This document shows positions 12,501 through 24,228 of a DNA stretch of 64,000 nt, in pieces. The DNA comes from Utricularia gibba (lineage: Eukaryota > Streptophyta > Magnoliopsida > Lamiales > Lentibulariaceae), in NCBI GenBank assembly GCA_002189035.1, contig NEEC01000013.1, forward strand, positions 620,001 through 684,000. The letters run 5' to 3'. Positions within the stretch are counted from its first letter, which is position 1. Each line of letters begins with the position of its first letter. The notes beneath the pieces are model-generated. The model did no database searches. It was not told the DNA's origin and was given only the letters and a program-made list of their open reading frames with translations. A program made the position numbers and the translations under genes.

Positions 12501-14759
12501 ATAAAATATTAGAAACAAATTCATTTTTTAGTATGAGTAAAGGAATTAGATAAGTCCAAACATTTTTTCGCATTATATTATTATCTAAACTAACAATAAA
12601 AATATACTTAACATACATGTAGCTGATATTTTGATTAGAAGTCTATGTATTTATTTTTTCAAACAAAATACATAGATCTAATTTCTTGAAAAACTTTTAT
12701 GACTCAGTTTTTTTATCCATTCATAAATATAAACTATTTCTCACAATAGTAAATATTGACATAATAGAAAAACGTCAATACAGAATAGTCATGAAAGTTC
12801 AAAATCCTTCATTCTCAACAATTTGAATCTCAAATGATTAATAATAATCAAGTTTCTCAAAACATTTCTAGCAACATTTTAGTTTAATTTCATCTAACAA
12901 ATCCGTGACAATTTATAATAAGTTAACATAAAACCCAATTTTCTATGATCTACATTCATACTATATTTAATTATGTTTTATGTTTTTATAATTAAAATTT
13001 ATTAAGTAAATAACACCCAACATTTCTGAAAGCATTTCTAGCAACATTTTGGTTTAATTTGTTAGCATGAAAAGATAAGACTTCTACCTAATTCTCTCTC
13101 ATCATCACTATCTAATTTTTTGGTGTTGGTATTTGCATATTGTTCTTTGTTATTTGGATGCAAAATTGCATATTCTCATGTGACTTCTCATTTCACAGAT
13201 TCCATTATCTTTACTATTTACCAAAATCATTGCAATGTCCATATTGTTTTCCATATTCATTTAATTTTGTTATGTGTTCCCATGTCAAATATCTTGATTG
13301 TATTTTTTCTTTTCCAATTGACGTGTTCCATTTTTTTGTTGATTCGTTTCATCACCACCCATTGAGTCAACTATTTCTCTTTGTAAATTAGCTTCTGCTC
13401 ACTTAATTCAACTTTGTTCATATGAATATCAATATCTTTACCTAAATTTGGGTATTTTGTTCCAGAATTCATTGTTTTTAATTTAATGTTACCACTCAAA
13501 AAAATTATGTCCATAAAGAAAAAAAACACAAGACATATAGAAAACCATTTTTAAACTAAGAATGTCCACAAAAGAAAACTATTTTATATGAAAATAGATT
13601 CATAAATAAACAACTTTATAGTTGAACGTATGTGCAAATTTGTAGCATAACTTACAGTAAAATCAAAAATAAAAAAGTAAGCTTGCGCAGCTGTAGATAG
13701 ATTAACATTCAAGCTTTCCCACACTTTCTCTTTCAAAACAATCACGATTTTAAACAAAATGTAATTTAAAAAAGAACACCTTTCATGATAATTTGACATC
13801 CAAAATTCTGAATCAGAAACTTAACAAAAATTGCATAACTAATGCACAAAAATGAGTCGATATCGATCAAGGAGATCCAAAAATCTCAACTTTAATTTAC
13901 TTGAAGAAATTTCTGGCTTCATACCCTTCAAATCTTGACATTGTTTCCAACATAAAAATTCTTATTCACATAACCAAAACTCGGACAATGGGCTTGTCAA
14001 ATTCCGACTTTCATGTTGTTTCTTAATCCCCCACAGTGAGCCTATCGGCTAGGGAAGTGCACCACAGTACAACAAGCACATCAGGGAACAGGCGAGGTTT
14101 TAAAAAATTAATTCAAACATCTATGGATATTAATTTGTAACTTATTGTACCATGTCCATTCTCGAAATTCTTAAAAAAAAATACCAATTACCAATAATAC
14201 TACTCAATAATATCAATGATCATTATATATTGAGCAGTGGTCACCCCTACCGGCTGAGAGTTGCCTTATATGTGCTTTCTCAAGGATCAATTATAAAAGT
14301 GGCCAAGTGTCAAAGAGTACGTGAAAAAAATAACCACTCTATGGGTAAATTTTTTATCTTAGAGTATGAAAAAAAAATAGTCATTACCACTTTTTTAGAT
14401 GACTCATTTTATCAATAATAGCACTTTGATTTCTTTCTTTACACATAATGAAATGTCAAATATTAAGTGTTGTCAAACCACTACTCTCATTTTGAAATTA
14501 ATCTAAAAATATTATTTGCATTTTGTAAAATAAGTAGTCATTTATAATGATAACGTATTCTGAAAAAAGCTTGATTTTTAATGAGAATAAGAATTTAAAA
14601 TAATTCCTTGAATTTAATTGTTTTCATGTGTGTAATTTGTCTTATAGTTGGATCCACATAATCACAACCTCATATTTCCCATAATTTTTGCTACCAGGCT
14701 AATTTTTTTCCAATTAAAGTTTAAAAAAATGTCATTATCTTCATGGTGGGATATGGGAT
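12501..14759. other. AT-rich intergenic DNA
   Basis: No gene recognised. Two short stretches of higher GC (14030-14100 and 14235-14330) interrupt the AT-rich background but match no tRNA, repeat or coding pattern I know. The last few hundred bases probably include the 3' UTR of the DMP gene. Confidence 0.5.
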
Positions 14760-15395
14760 TTAGTCGGCCGTCACCGGAAACCCAATCCCATGCCGTTTCG
14801 TGGGGAATACAACAAACAACATACTGCAAATCACCCCAATTCCAACCGGCAGCACCGCGAGCACTTCTTCCACTTCAGGCGACGGCGCCGGATAGAAACA
14901 GTTAACCGTGTTTTGATCAAACAGAGCAATCGCTGCAAAAACCAAAATCGACATCACCGCATGCATGAAATCAATGAATCTGATTTTATACTTGGCTGCT
15001 ATCTCCGGCGCCAGAACCGCCGACCCATCGATGATCCACAACCCGGAAAACGTCGCCAATCCGTAACTCACGCCCCCGTTTTGATCTTTAATACTATCTG
15101 TAAAGCTCAGCAGAATGCAAGAGAGACCACAAAGCGCAACGATGGCCGCCGTCATGACCCTGCTAACGGGATCGCATTTCCCCTGATTGGAGAAGATTGG
15201 AACGAGAAGGTGGTACGCGAGGACGGAGCCGGTGGGGAGGAGATTCGCGAGATGGGCGGTGCTTTGGAATGTTTGACTGATCGCTCTCTGCGTAGGAGTT
15301 TTCTCTATCTGGGGAACGGCGCTGCTGGTGTTCGACAGCAGTGGCGTCCTCTCTTGAGAAAGCTGGCTGCTGCCCTCTTCCTCTTTGATCTCCAT
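14760..15395 (-). CDS. DUF679 membrane protein (DMP family)
   Basis: A single-exon 211-aa protein of the plant-specific DUF679/DMP family. These are four-helix membrane proteins of the ER, vacuole or plasma membrane, linked to membrane remodelling and, in the DMP8/9 subgroup, to gamete fusion. Signature blocks are QTFQSTAHLANLLPTGSVLA (41-60), FTDS (98-101), YGLATFSGLWIIDGS (111-125), RFIDFMHAVMSILVF (139-153) and FPTKRHGIGFP near the C-terminus. Predicted membrane helices lie at about 49-68, 79-99, 140-160 and 177-198, with an acidic cytosolic N-terminus. The WIIDGS block and overall pattern fit the DMP3/4-type clade better than DMP8/9. It lies 455 bases downstream of the GBPL3-type gene on the same strand. 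Complete, with no damage seen. Confidence 0.93.
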   Translation of the reverse strand: MEIKEEEGSSQLSQERTPLLSNTSSAVPQIEKTPTQRAISQTFQSTAHLANLLPTGSVLAYHLLVPIFSNQGKCDPVSRVMTAAIVALCGLSCILLSFTDSIKDQNGGVSYGLATFSGLWIIDGSAVLAPEIAAKYKIRFIDFMHAVMSILVFAAIALFDQNTVNCFYPAPSPEVEEVLAVLPVGIGVICSMLFVVFPTKRHGIGFPVTAD

Positions 15396-15849
15396 TTTTG
15401 TTTTGTTTCGGATGAAGGGGGTGGGATTTTATGCAGGAGAAGGGGGTGGTGGTGGTGATGGCTTTTGGAACAAGTTATTCTGTTGCGGGATTGCTGTCAT
15501 GAAGCAAGAAAGAGTGCAGTCCTTCTACGTCACAAGAACTGGTTTTTATTCCTGAGAAGTAAAGCTTGATCCTCAGAAACTTTAGGGTTTATACGCTTTT
15601 GGAGCAAGCTGACGTGTTGCTGCGGATTTGGGTTTTAACGAAAGCCAACTGCTTCGTACTGTCAACTACATTCTTTTCGCATATCTACTAAAGTATACAA
15701 CGGAGGACTTGCTGCACACAAAACCGAAAGAGTTCTATTACATACACACTGAACGCACAAGAACACTCTAAATTCATTCATTCCTAAGGTGAATCCTAAA
15801 AAGGCACACAATTAGGGAGCTCAATGGGTAGGTGAAACTCGCAGTGATT
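15396..15849. other. Spacer: DMP promoter and GBPL3-type 3' UTR
   Basis: This 454-base gap between two minus-strand genes must hold the 3' UTR of the upstream GTPase gene and the promoter of the DMP gene. No clear TATA box or poly(A) signal could be chosen with confidence. Confidence 0.5.
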
Positions 15850-18800
15850 TTACTTGCTGAGAATGTACTTTTCAATAAGAGATAGAAGTTCAGGCTTTGA
15901 CATATTCTTTTTCCAAACCTCACCGACATCGTTCTTTGCCAGGACTTCCTTGAGTTGATCCCTGGTCAGTTTAGTGTAATCTTCCAAATTGTGTAGATGG
16001 CTGCCCGAATGTTTGTCGGTCCTCGAAAGCGAGGCTCCATGTTCGGGAATGCTCGTGTGGCTCTTGGGCCGCTTGTTTGCTCTTGGAGGCCTTGCATCTG
16101 GATCATGGTCCTGCACTGAATCCATGCCTGTATCATGGTCACCGATCCTACCACGCTTGGCATGTGAAACCGACCTCGCTCTACCATCCGATGTCATTTT
16201 GTCCCCATAACGAAAAGTGTTCAGTTCATGGGAGAGTTCATCTACCTGTCCTTGAGTGGCTTGGAGCTGAAGGGAGAGTTCCTCAGCCCGTTTATTGGCG
16301 TTTGCATGCGCAGTGCGTTCGCTCTCCAATAGTTTCTCAAGGACTTCCACAGTGTGTTTTCGCTGGCTGCTGTTTGACTGGAGAAGTGATTCGAGTTCTT
16401 GTTCCTTCTGCAATAGACGCTCCTCGAGCATTTGTACCTTAAACAAAGCATCCTCCTTAGATCCTCGGTGCCGTTCAATTTCATTCATCAAGTCAACCTT
16501 CTGCCTCTCCAAGGCCTCTGCTTGCCTCTCAGATCTCTCGATTTGGGCTAATCGTTCCATCGCAACTCGCTGGAGGTTACTCTTCTCCTTCTGAGCAGAG
16601 GATGCTTCAGCTCTAGCTTCATCTGCCAGTTCTATTGCCCTCTTAGCTTCTCTCTCAGCAACTCTACACCTTTCTTGAAGTTCTGCAAATCTGTTGAATT
16701 GACCTTGATAAGTCTGTTCAAGATGTGCCTTTTCCTGTTCAATTATCCTAACATTGTTTTCAGCAGAAACTGCTGCAGCATTTGAACTCTCAACTTTATC
16801 AGCCAGATTCCTAATCTCCGTCTTCAAACTTGATGTCTCTAGATCATAACTCTTGATCTTTGATTCAGCAGCCTGAAAGCAATGCGAAAGAGAGTGGATG
16901 GAAAAAAATGTTCAGCATTGATATTCTCCGACACCAGAGACGCAATTTCATCATACCATCAAACGAAAAAACTTGCAACGCAGACAAATTGTAAGCAGTT
17001 ATTGAAAAAGCACGTAGCTTTCAGTGATCAACAACATTTAGATCACCCTTCATCTTTTCCGGGGACCACATGAAGAATACGTGGAATAAGGCAGTCACGA
17101 GAATGCAGAAATCACTAAAGAATTTTGCCTTCAGTTTGGTGCACTGACCTTCATTTCCAAACTCAGAGTTGTCAAACGTTGTTCTACTTGCTCAAGTCTT
17201 GCAACCTTTTCCGCTATTTCTTCTTCCTGAAAAATGACAAATTCAAATTAAAAAAAAAAGGGCTTTCAGCATACAAGTTGTTCCGGATGTTTCCCACCTT
17301 CTGGGCGAGAGAGCCAGCAAATTCTGCCCTCAGTGCAGCTTCCTTTGATTGTGCTTGATAATTTAAACGCTCTTGGATCGAATTGGCATTCTCCAATGCA
17401 TTTTTCGCTTCTCTCACAGCGAATTCATATTTGCGCTTCCACTCTTCCACGTCCTCCAGTGCAGATTTGGCTTTCTCCTGAGATGCTGCTAGCCTTGCTT
17501 CAGCAGCTGAAGTTTTGGACCTCAGCATTGCAACTTCAGCAATAGCCTGCTCCTCGTCAGCCTTTTTCTTTGACAAACCTAACTCATACTTTCTCTTCCA
17601 TTCAAAGGACTCCTGCTTTGCTGTATCCAGAGCCTTGGTTAAATTAGAGATTTTCTCTTCCAAAGGACTACATTTTTTCTGCAAATTGGCAATACGACTC
17701 ATGTAATCATCTGCAAGCTTTTTCTTCTCGTTGGTAGCATCTTCAAAGCGTTTAATGTATTCTGATTTATACTTCTCACTGGCCTCCAGCTGTTTGTTAA
17801 GCAAGGCAATTTTGTCTTCAGATAACCGGTACTTCAAGGCAATTGAATTCTTTTCTGTTCCCAACTGATCTACTTGCCTCTTGATAAATTCAAGAATGGG
17901 ACCTTCAATACTGGCACACAATGAGAAGAAGTCTTAAAATATGAGTTTAATTATACCGTTAGAACACTGATGTACTAGGAAGTCAAATTTCAACACAAAC
18001 CATTGCTGTAAAAAGAGAAACGCCTTATGCCACTTCTCAGGTCCTTTACACGTGGTATCATACTTCAAAAGAAGCTCATCCAGAACCTATATTGATTGTC
18101 TGATCAGTTTTCAATTGCTACATATGTAAACAGCAGATTTCTCCCGGAAGAAATATACAAATGGAAAGGAGACTTGCCTTAACAACTGTGTCAATTTTCG
18201 CACCAGGGGCATGACAAGCCAACTTAAGCTCCTTCCCCATATTTTCTATTGTACTTGCACACTTCACATGTGCCTCAGAAAAATGATCTTTTTTAATGTC
18301 CTATAAGCAAAATAGATACATGAACAATCGGTAGCCATGAAAGTGTGACTAAATTCAGAATCGATGTTTTGTTCATATAATCCACATGCCTGTATACTCA
18401 ATTGAGATATCACGCAGATCTGACAACAGCATACATAATTAGTACGGCCATTGTAGAAAGAATAGAAGAAAGCATACCTCAAAAGCCTTTTTAAAAAAAC
18501 TGTGGAGACGTTTTTCATACTTTTGCCTAGCCGAGCCTGACCCAACAGCTGTACCATTAAAAATGATCATTGATTTCTGAACTGCATCTTCATGTGCCTC
18601 TCTTAGTGCCGCCTGGTGACCATTTTATTATCAAAATACGCAAAGAAGGCACAAAACGATGCTCGATAATAATTGCATACTTCCTCTGGTGGCTTTGAAT
18701 GGTCAAAAGAAGATATGTACGCTTCAGAACCCAATTCATAAGCCCTCTGACACTCTGCTTCCTCTACGCTCTTTAAAAAAAAAATAGGCAATACTGATGT

Positions 18801-21065
18801 TAAACCTTTGAGAGACATCTAACTCAAGTATCAAAGCAACATGAAGACTATAGTTGAGTTGCACAATGCATGAATATAGCCAGTATCAATGCCAACGAGG
18901 ATTCCATTTAAGTTTTTAAGACCAGCTTTCTTCCCCAACTTAATTTGGTGATCGCACAGTTGCTCTTCCTTTTAAGAAAAGACTACCTTAAAGACTAAAC
19001 AAAAATAGAAAACAAGATAGCCAGATATACAGCATCAACAAGATGCAATAAGAGTAGGAAAACAATGTTGACCATAAGTTTACAGGTAACAAACCTGCCA
19101 AGAAGAAGTTATTGTAGGCACCGCCCCATTATTCAGCGCATCCAGAAATGATTGGGTAATACGAGCCAGAATGGGACCTGTCATCATTGTTGCACCCATT
19201 TGCTTGGGTTTTGCCCTCTCAAAAACAAATTTAGTCAAAGCATCTAAACCTGATCTGAACTCAGGTCTCAATTTTTCCAGCTGCACAACGACAGTTTTTT
19301 AAAAACACCCCAAGGAAGGCCAGAGAGAAAAGAAAAGAGGAAGAAACAGAAGCCAGGGTGATTACATAAAGCAGAAACTGAGCATGCAAAATCTACACCT
19401 TCAGCAACCACTTACAGGAATCTGATCAAGACGCTGAAGATCATTCTCATTGCTTAATGGCCGTACAAGAGTGTAGCATTCTCTATCAGGAAAAAGTGCC
19501 CGGATGGAGTCCCGTATCTAGAAAATTGTTTGAGTAGATAAAGAATAAGTCTTCTATAATGAAGAATAATAATAAATGCCAAACATCTGTTAAAAGTTTT
19601 TTTCCACAAAGTCTCATTGTAAAATATAGAGAACTAAAACAAATGAGCACCTCATTCTTGGCAGCTACATCCCTCCCACCCCCATTAACTGGCCTTAACG
19701 CAAGTTCCAGGTAGTCACGTGGTGTAATTTTGCGATTGTCCTCTTCTAGATCCAAATAAAAGTCCTGGATCAAAATGCATTCAATTCAGTCACAGCATAC
19801 CAACTGCTAAAAATTTGCAGCCTTGAGAAATTACCCTAAGAAGCCAAACGAAAATTGGGGAGAACTGCCCAAGCTCTGATGCTGTACTTCTGCCTCCGGA
19901 AGCTCTAACACGTATATGCTTGGTCATTGCAGTTACAAGAGAGAGACGATCTAATGAAGCCTCATCAATACCACCCATCTAGTTAACCAAAAGAAATAAA
20001 ATCTTATGCACCTCCATTGCATCATTAAGGTGCTCGGGAAAAATCAGAAAGTAGCTCATAAAAAATAATGAAGTTTACCTGGTTGTATATAAACATGCTT
20101 GACAAAAGAACAGCCAATGAAAATATCTGAGTGCTATACGTTCCCTGTGAAAATAAAATTTCATTATCGCAGAAAGGCATAAAAACTTATGTCAGAAAAA
20201 TGGTAAAGATCATGCCCCATATAAGATATCTGCTGGCAATTCAAAGAAAAAAAATGGATGCAAAAATCATACAACGTTACTAACTAATTTTAAAAAGTTA
20301 AAACAAATCAAGGTAATAGGCTGTACTGTTTGATCATAGGCATCTATTCCTTCAGAATCCAAAAGCAAAAGGTTGTATTCCGTTCCATCAAGAGCAGTTC
20401 TTCTAATTGGGGAACTCCATAACCATAGGCCTTTTGTGCAGGGACGATGTGTTGGTGCCACTTGGAATCCACTGCTTCTTCCGAGAAGCTGAAATATAAC
20501 AATCAGCAATTTATAATGATGTAAGCTACAAGTAAAAAAATTCGGAAATAATGAGTCACTATCGAAACATACAATAAATAAGACTATATGTTCCATGACA
20601 ATAATTCTGAATAACAAAAAAACGGAGTTAAACTAACATAAATACACAAACCTAATATTTCAAAGGAAACATCCTCAAAATCCATCTGTGAAGAGTTTAA
20701 GACCTTTGTGAAACCCAAAATAGCTAATTATGAATGAAAGAAACAGTAAAAAATATACATGAATTCACCAAAATTACCTGATTTAGTACAAAGCTCTTGC
20801 CTTGACGAGCTCTACCACACACAGAAACCACACCCACTGGTTCCTTGACCAACTGAAGCAGAGCAACAGCTTCTGGATCCATATGAAAACGCCCTTTTTC
20901 ATCAGTGTAAACAAGGCGAATAGGCCTTGCTGGTCCAGCAGATACGTTGTATGAACCAAACGGGGGTGGACTCTTCGGTGATGCCACAGACTTTGGCGAC
21001 TCTCCCGGAGAACCTCTGAAAAAACTTCTCATTCTCCCAAAATCTTCGCCTCCTCTCTCACCCAT
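15850..21065 (-). CDS. GBPL3: Guanylate-binding protein-like GTPase (GBPL3 type)
   Basis: Exons on the minus strand: 21065-20778, 20488-20327, 20144-20079, 19978-19835, 19764-19651, 19517-19416, 19280-19095, 18770-18681, 18612-18478, 18300-18178, 18086-18001, 17910-17298, 17226-17149 and 16872-15850. They encode 1069 aa, close to Arabidopsis GBPL3 (At5g46070). A stop codon directly precedes the ATG. The GTPase domain (about 45-320) has the P-loop GRARQGKS (84-91), a switch Thr near 114, DSEG (140-143) and LLRD (218-221), the guanine-specificity motif of the GBP/atlastin group. A helical GBP C-domain and a long coiled coil (about 500-949) follow. The tail has basic clusters (KRGR, NKRPK near 995) and a SAP-like helical end (1027-1067). 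GBPL3 is known as a nuclear GTPase of immune condensates and the nuclear basket/lamina. The gene looks intact. Confidence 0.95.
18087..18177 (-). other. GC-AG intron 10 of the GBPL3-type gene
   Basis: The exon 10/11 junction reads AAG|GCAAGT at the donor (18178/18177) and ATAG|GTT at the acceptor. Exon 10 is exactly 41 codons and the next exon starts in frame with VLDELLLKYD. No nearby GT donor keeps the frame. GC donors are a known minority class, and the rest of this donor is a strong match to U1. Confidence 0.85.
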
Positions 21066-22626
21066 TCACAAGATACCTAAGTAATGAGAAGACGGAGAAA
21101 AATCAGCATCGTTTTAACATTTACAGTGACGTTTTCTTCAGAAAAAAATCTACTTTTTGTTGGATAAAAATCATAATCACAGTTATCAGCTCAAAAGAAA
21201 CGAAAAAAATGGTAGGGGAGACGAATTAAAAACAGAATATTCAACCAAGTAATTGAACTGAATTGAGCAAGCAAATTTGGCTCTGAAACGAAGTTCAAAC
21301 GATCTGCCAATCGAAAAACAAACCTAACGAGTTTCCCACCTACTACCGAATCGAAATGCGCAATCCGAGAAGCCTCAGCGGAAGCAGAGCAAAATCGAGA
21401 GTGCTATTTCTTGGGTGCGAACAGTCGAAGGTCGTAAAAAGAAGAGGGAAAGTCCGATACTCGAGAGTAACAGATTTTTATTTTGTCCTTTTTTTGTTTT
21501 GAAAAAATAAAACTTTAATTTTTTTCTTGGGCCACAAAAATGATGCTCCATTGGGCCCCTATTCGATACACCATCGGGACGAATTTGGACACTCTTTGTG
21601 ATTCTGGAGCGAGAGATCCAGTCCAGGTGGCGGAATACAAATTGGAAGATTCTTTTTTGGATCCACCCCAACCATAGAGTGCTATTCCTTCTACTCTTTT
21701 AATTCGTTAATTATGCCATTTATTGTGGTTGAAAATTGATTTTGTTGAAGATGACCGATTTCACGGTTGCAAAAGTGGTTTTATTTGTATCCAATTTACA
21801 ATTTTCGGATTTATGTGTTGCTATTGAGATAAAAGAAGTAAAAAAAGATTGAGATTTTTACATGAAAATTGTTTAAACGAAAAAATAAGAAGTTGAGGGA
21901 ACTTACCAAAGAATTAGTTGCACTAAAAAAGGAAGGAAGAAGGGTTACAAGTGGTATGATGAGAGTCCAATCATTTTTTCTTCGAACATTCCATTATTTA
22001 TGTGATAAGTTATCATGACCTAATATTACAGATATGAGTTAATTTTTATGTATGATTACTATGCATGTGGTCCTACTAACACATAACCATCAGTTACTCT
22101 AAAATTCTTGCAATTTGGCTAACTTTCAAGTTCTATTGAAGTGGCCACCTTTGTGCTGCTTCCTGTTGACTTGCCCGTATACTATATAGATTGTCATAGG
22201 TGATTTTCTTCTTTCCCACCAATATCCTCGAAGAGAAAGCAGATTTTGGTATCACTCTTTGCCAATTCTTAGACACTCCTTGAGATTATCTCCACATGGC
22301 ACCGATTTATAATACGTTGATTTCATTCCAAATTACCATTGATCAATTTTTATTAATAATGTTGTATTTGGAAATATTATTAATCTCGTTTATATTAAAT
22401 TTGTTAAATCTTTGTTTCAATTATATTATTTATTTTTATTGATCCTAAAAAAATATATTTATATCATAATATTAAATTATACATTAATTTTTATAATATA
22501 TATTTTATTTTATTAAATTTTATAATATAATTTTATAGTATATTATAAAACAGTTTTATAATTTTAAAATTGATTTTATTCATATTATTTTAAAATTATT
22601 TTTATTCTATATAATCTAAAATACAA
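21066..22626. other. Intergenic, GBPL3-type 5' region and AT-rich DNA
   Basis: The first 350 bases are probably the leader and promoter of the GBPL3-type gene. The rest is AT-rich. Nothing coding was recognised. Confidence 0.5.
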
Positions 22627-23790
22627 TGATTGAGATTTTACGAGTACACAAAAATCACTAAATTAATAAAATAAGATCGTATACATATAAAATTATTATT
22701 AAAATTTTCTTTTAAAATAATGATTCATCAAGACCAAAAACAAAATAAAAATTTGGTTTTAAAAATAACATAAAAATAATTTTAAATATATAATCCAATT
22801 TACTCAAAACTCATTTATACTTGTGTGTATAAATCTTAAGAATTAATCTGCTTATGTAAGTTTTGTAAGTGTTATTTTAAAGTAGTACTATTTATTGATT
22901 TTTATATTGTCGTCCATCGTTTAGTAGAATTATAATATCAACTACAATACTATTGTCATTTCATCTCTTGTAATAATACATGTTTTTTTCACACTTAAAT
23001 ATAGCCCCTACACTTTACACTTCGTAGAAATTTGATAAATTGTATCTTATTAACGATGTATGATTAAATCCTTTTCTTTAGGTGTTTGAATCCAATATTA
23101 AATTCTCCCATAATCCTTTCGGGTTATGTATTATTGAAAAGCGTTGGTAAAGAAAACGTTATAAAAAATAGAATCAAATTTCAAATTAAATGTTGAATAA
23201 CATGTTAAATCAGTCATATGTGCAGGACTTGTACAAACAAAACTTTATCGTAGATCCTTAATTGCAAGCACTTATACATGCATGCTAGATTCCAATACAC
23301 AAAAATTAATGAAAACAAATATGAAATGAATCTAAAAATGCAAGACTTGCCCCTAAACTCTTATATTGTCTTTGATATCTTCCAACACCTTGGTGCTCAG
23401 ACCCCTTTTATAGAAATAGGAATATGTTGGGTTTACTTGATGGTATCATATCAAATTTTTATCTAAATCTTTTAAGATGAAAATCTTCTAAGATAAGATC
23501 TAAATTGTTTTAGTATAAGATGCAAAATTTATTCTTTAAAAAAATTTTATCGAGTCTTTATCTAGAAAGACTAAATATGTTTACACTAAAGTCAACTCGA
23601 ATTTCATCAAAATTAGATTAAAATTGTACTAAAAAATCATAAAACATATTTTCATTTTAAAAAGATCAAATTGATATAAAAGATATAAAATTATTCTATA
23701 AACATAGAGAAAATGAAATAAAATAGATGTAAAATCAATCTAAAAAAATTATTAAAAACATAAATATAAATGATATAAAATTAATTATCA
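22627..23790 (+). repeat. Solo LTR-like element A, heavily AT-shifted
   Basis: The element begins TGATTGAGATTTTACGAG and ends AATTAATTATCA, with perfect 5-bp duplications TACAA at 22622-22626 and 23791-23795. TG...CA ends and a 5-bp duplication are the hallmark of an LTR insertion. No internal retrotransposon coding region is attached, so it looks like a solo LTR. It aligns along its whole length with element B at 55063, but most C and G positions of B read T and A here. Confidence 0.8.
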
Positions 23791-23795
23791 TACAA

Positions 23796-24228
23796 CTTCA
23801 AATTATGGAATATTCCCAATATAACTAATAACTAATTGATTCGCTATATTAGTCAATACTTTGGCATTTGTAACCGTTACAATTAATTAATTAATTTGTA
23901 AAGTTATCGATTTAAATGGTTTTGTCATTGTTAAAATTTCCCATCCCTATAATAGATAACCCAAAATCAATTTAAAAGGAAAGTTTATTAAAAAAAAAGA
24001 AAAAAGAAAAGATTGTTTCATTATGTTGGTATACCGGCGACTTTTCTGGAATTAGTCGGCGATTGAATTTGAGTTACAAAATATATTAAAATAAAATACA
24101 AATTGAATTATCCCTCAACCTACTATTCGTTTTTTTTTTTTTTTTTTTGCATAACAAATTCTGGAATTTCAGTCTGCAGAATACTAATGATACAATACTC
24201 CAGCACCGCCCACCATGTGCGCCGCCGA
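23796..24228. other. 3' flank of the ARF3 gene
   Basis: AT-rich DNA with a run of 19 T at 24130-24148. It should contain the ARF3 3' UTR. No other feature was seen. Confidence 0.5.

Noticed and set aside
14790-15458. 222-aa plus-strand frame opposite the DMP gene
   Set aside because: Arg/His-rich antisense shadow of a well-supported DUF679 gene.
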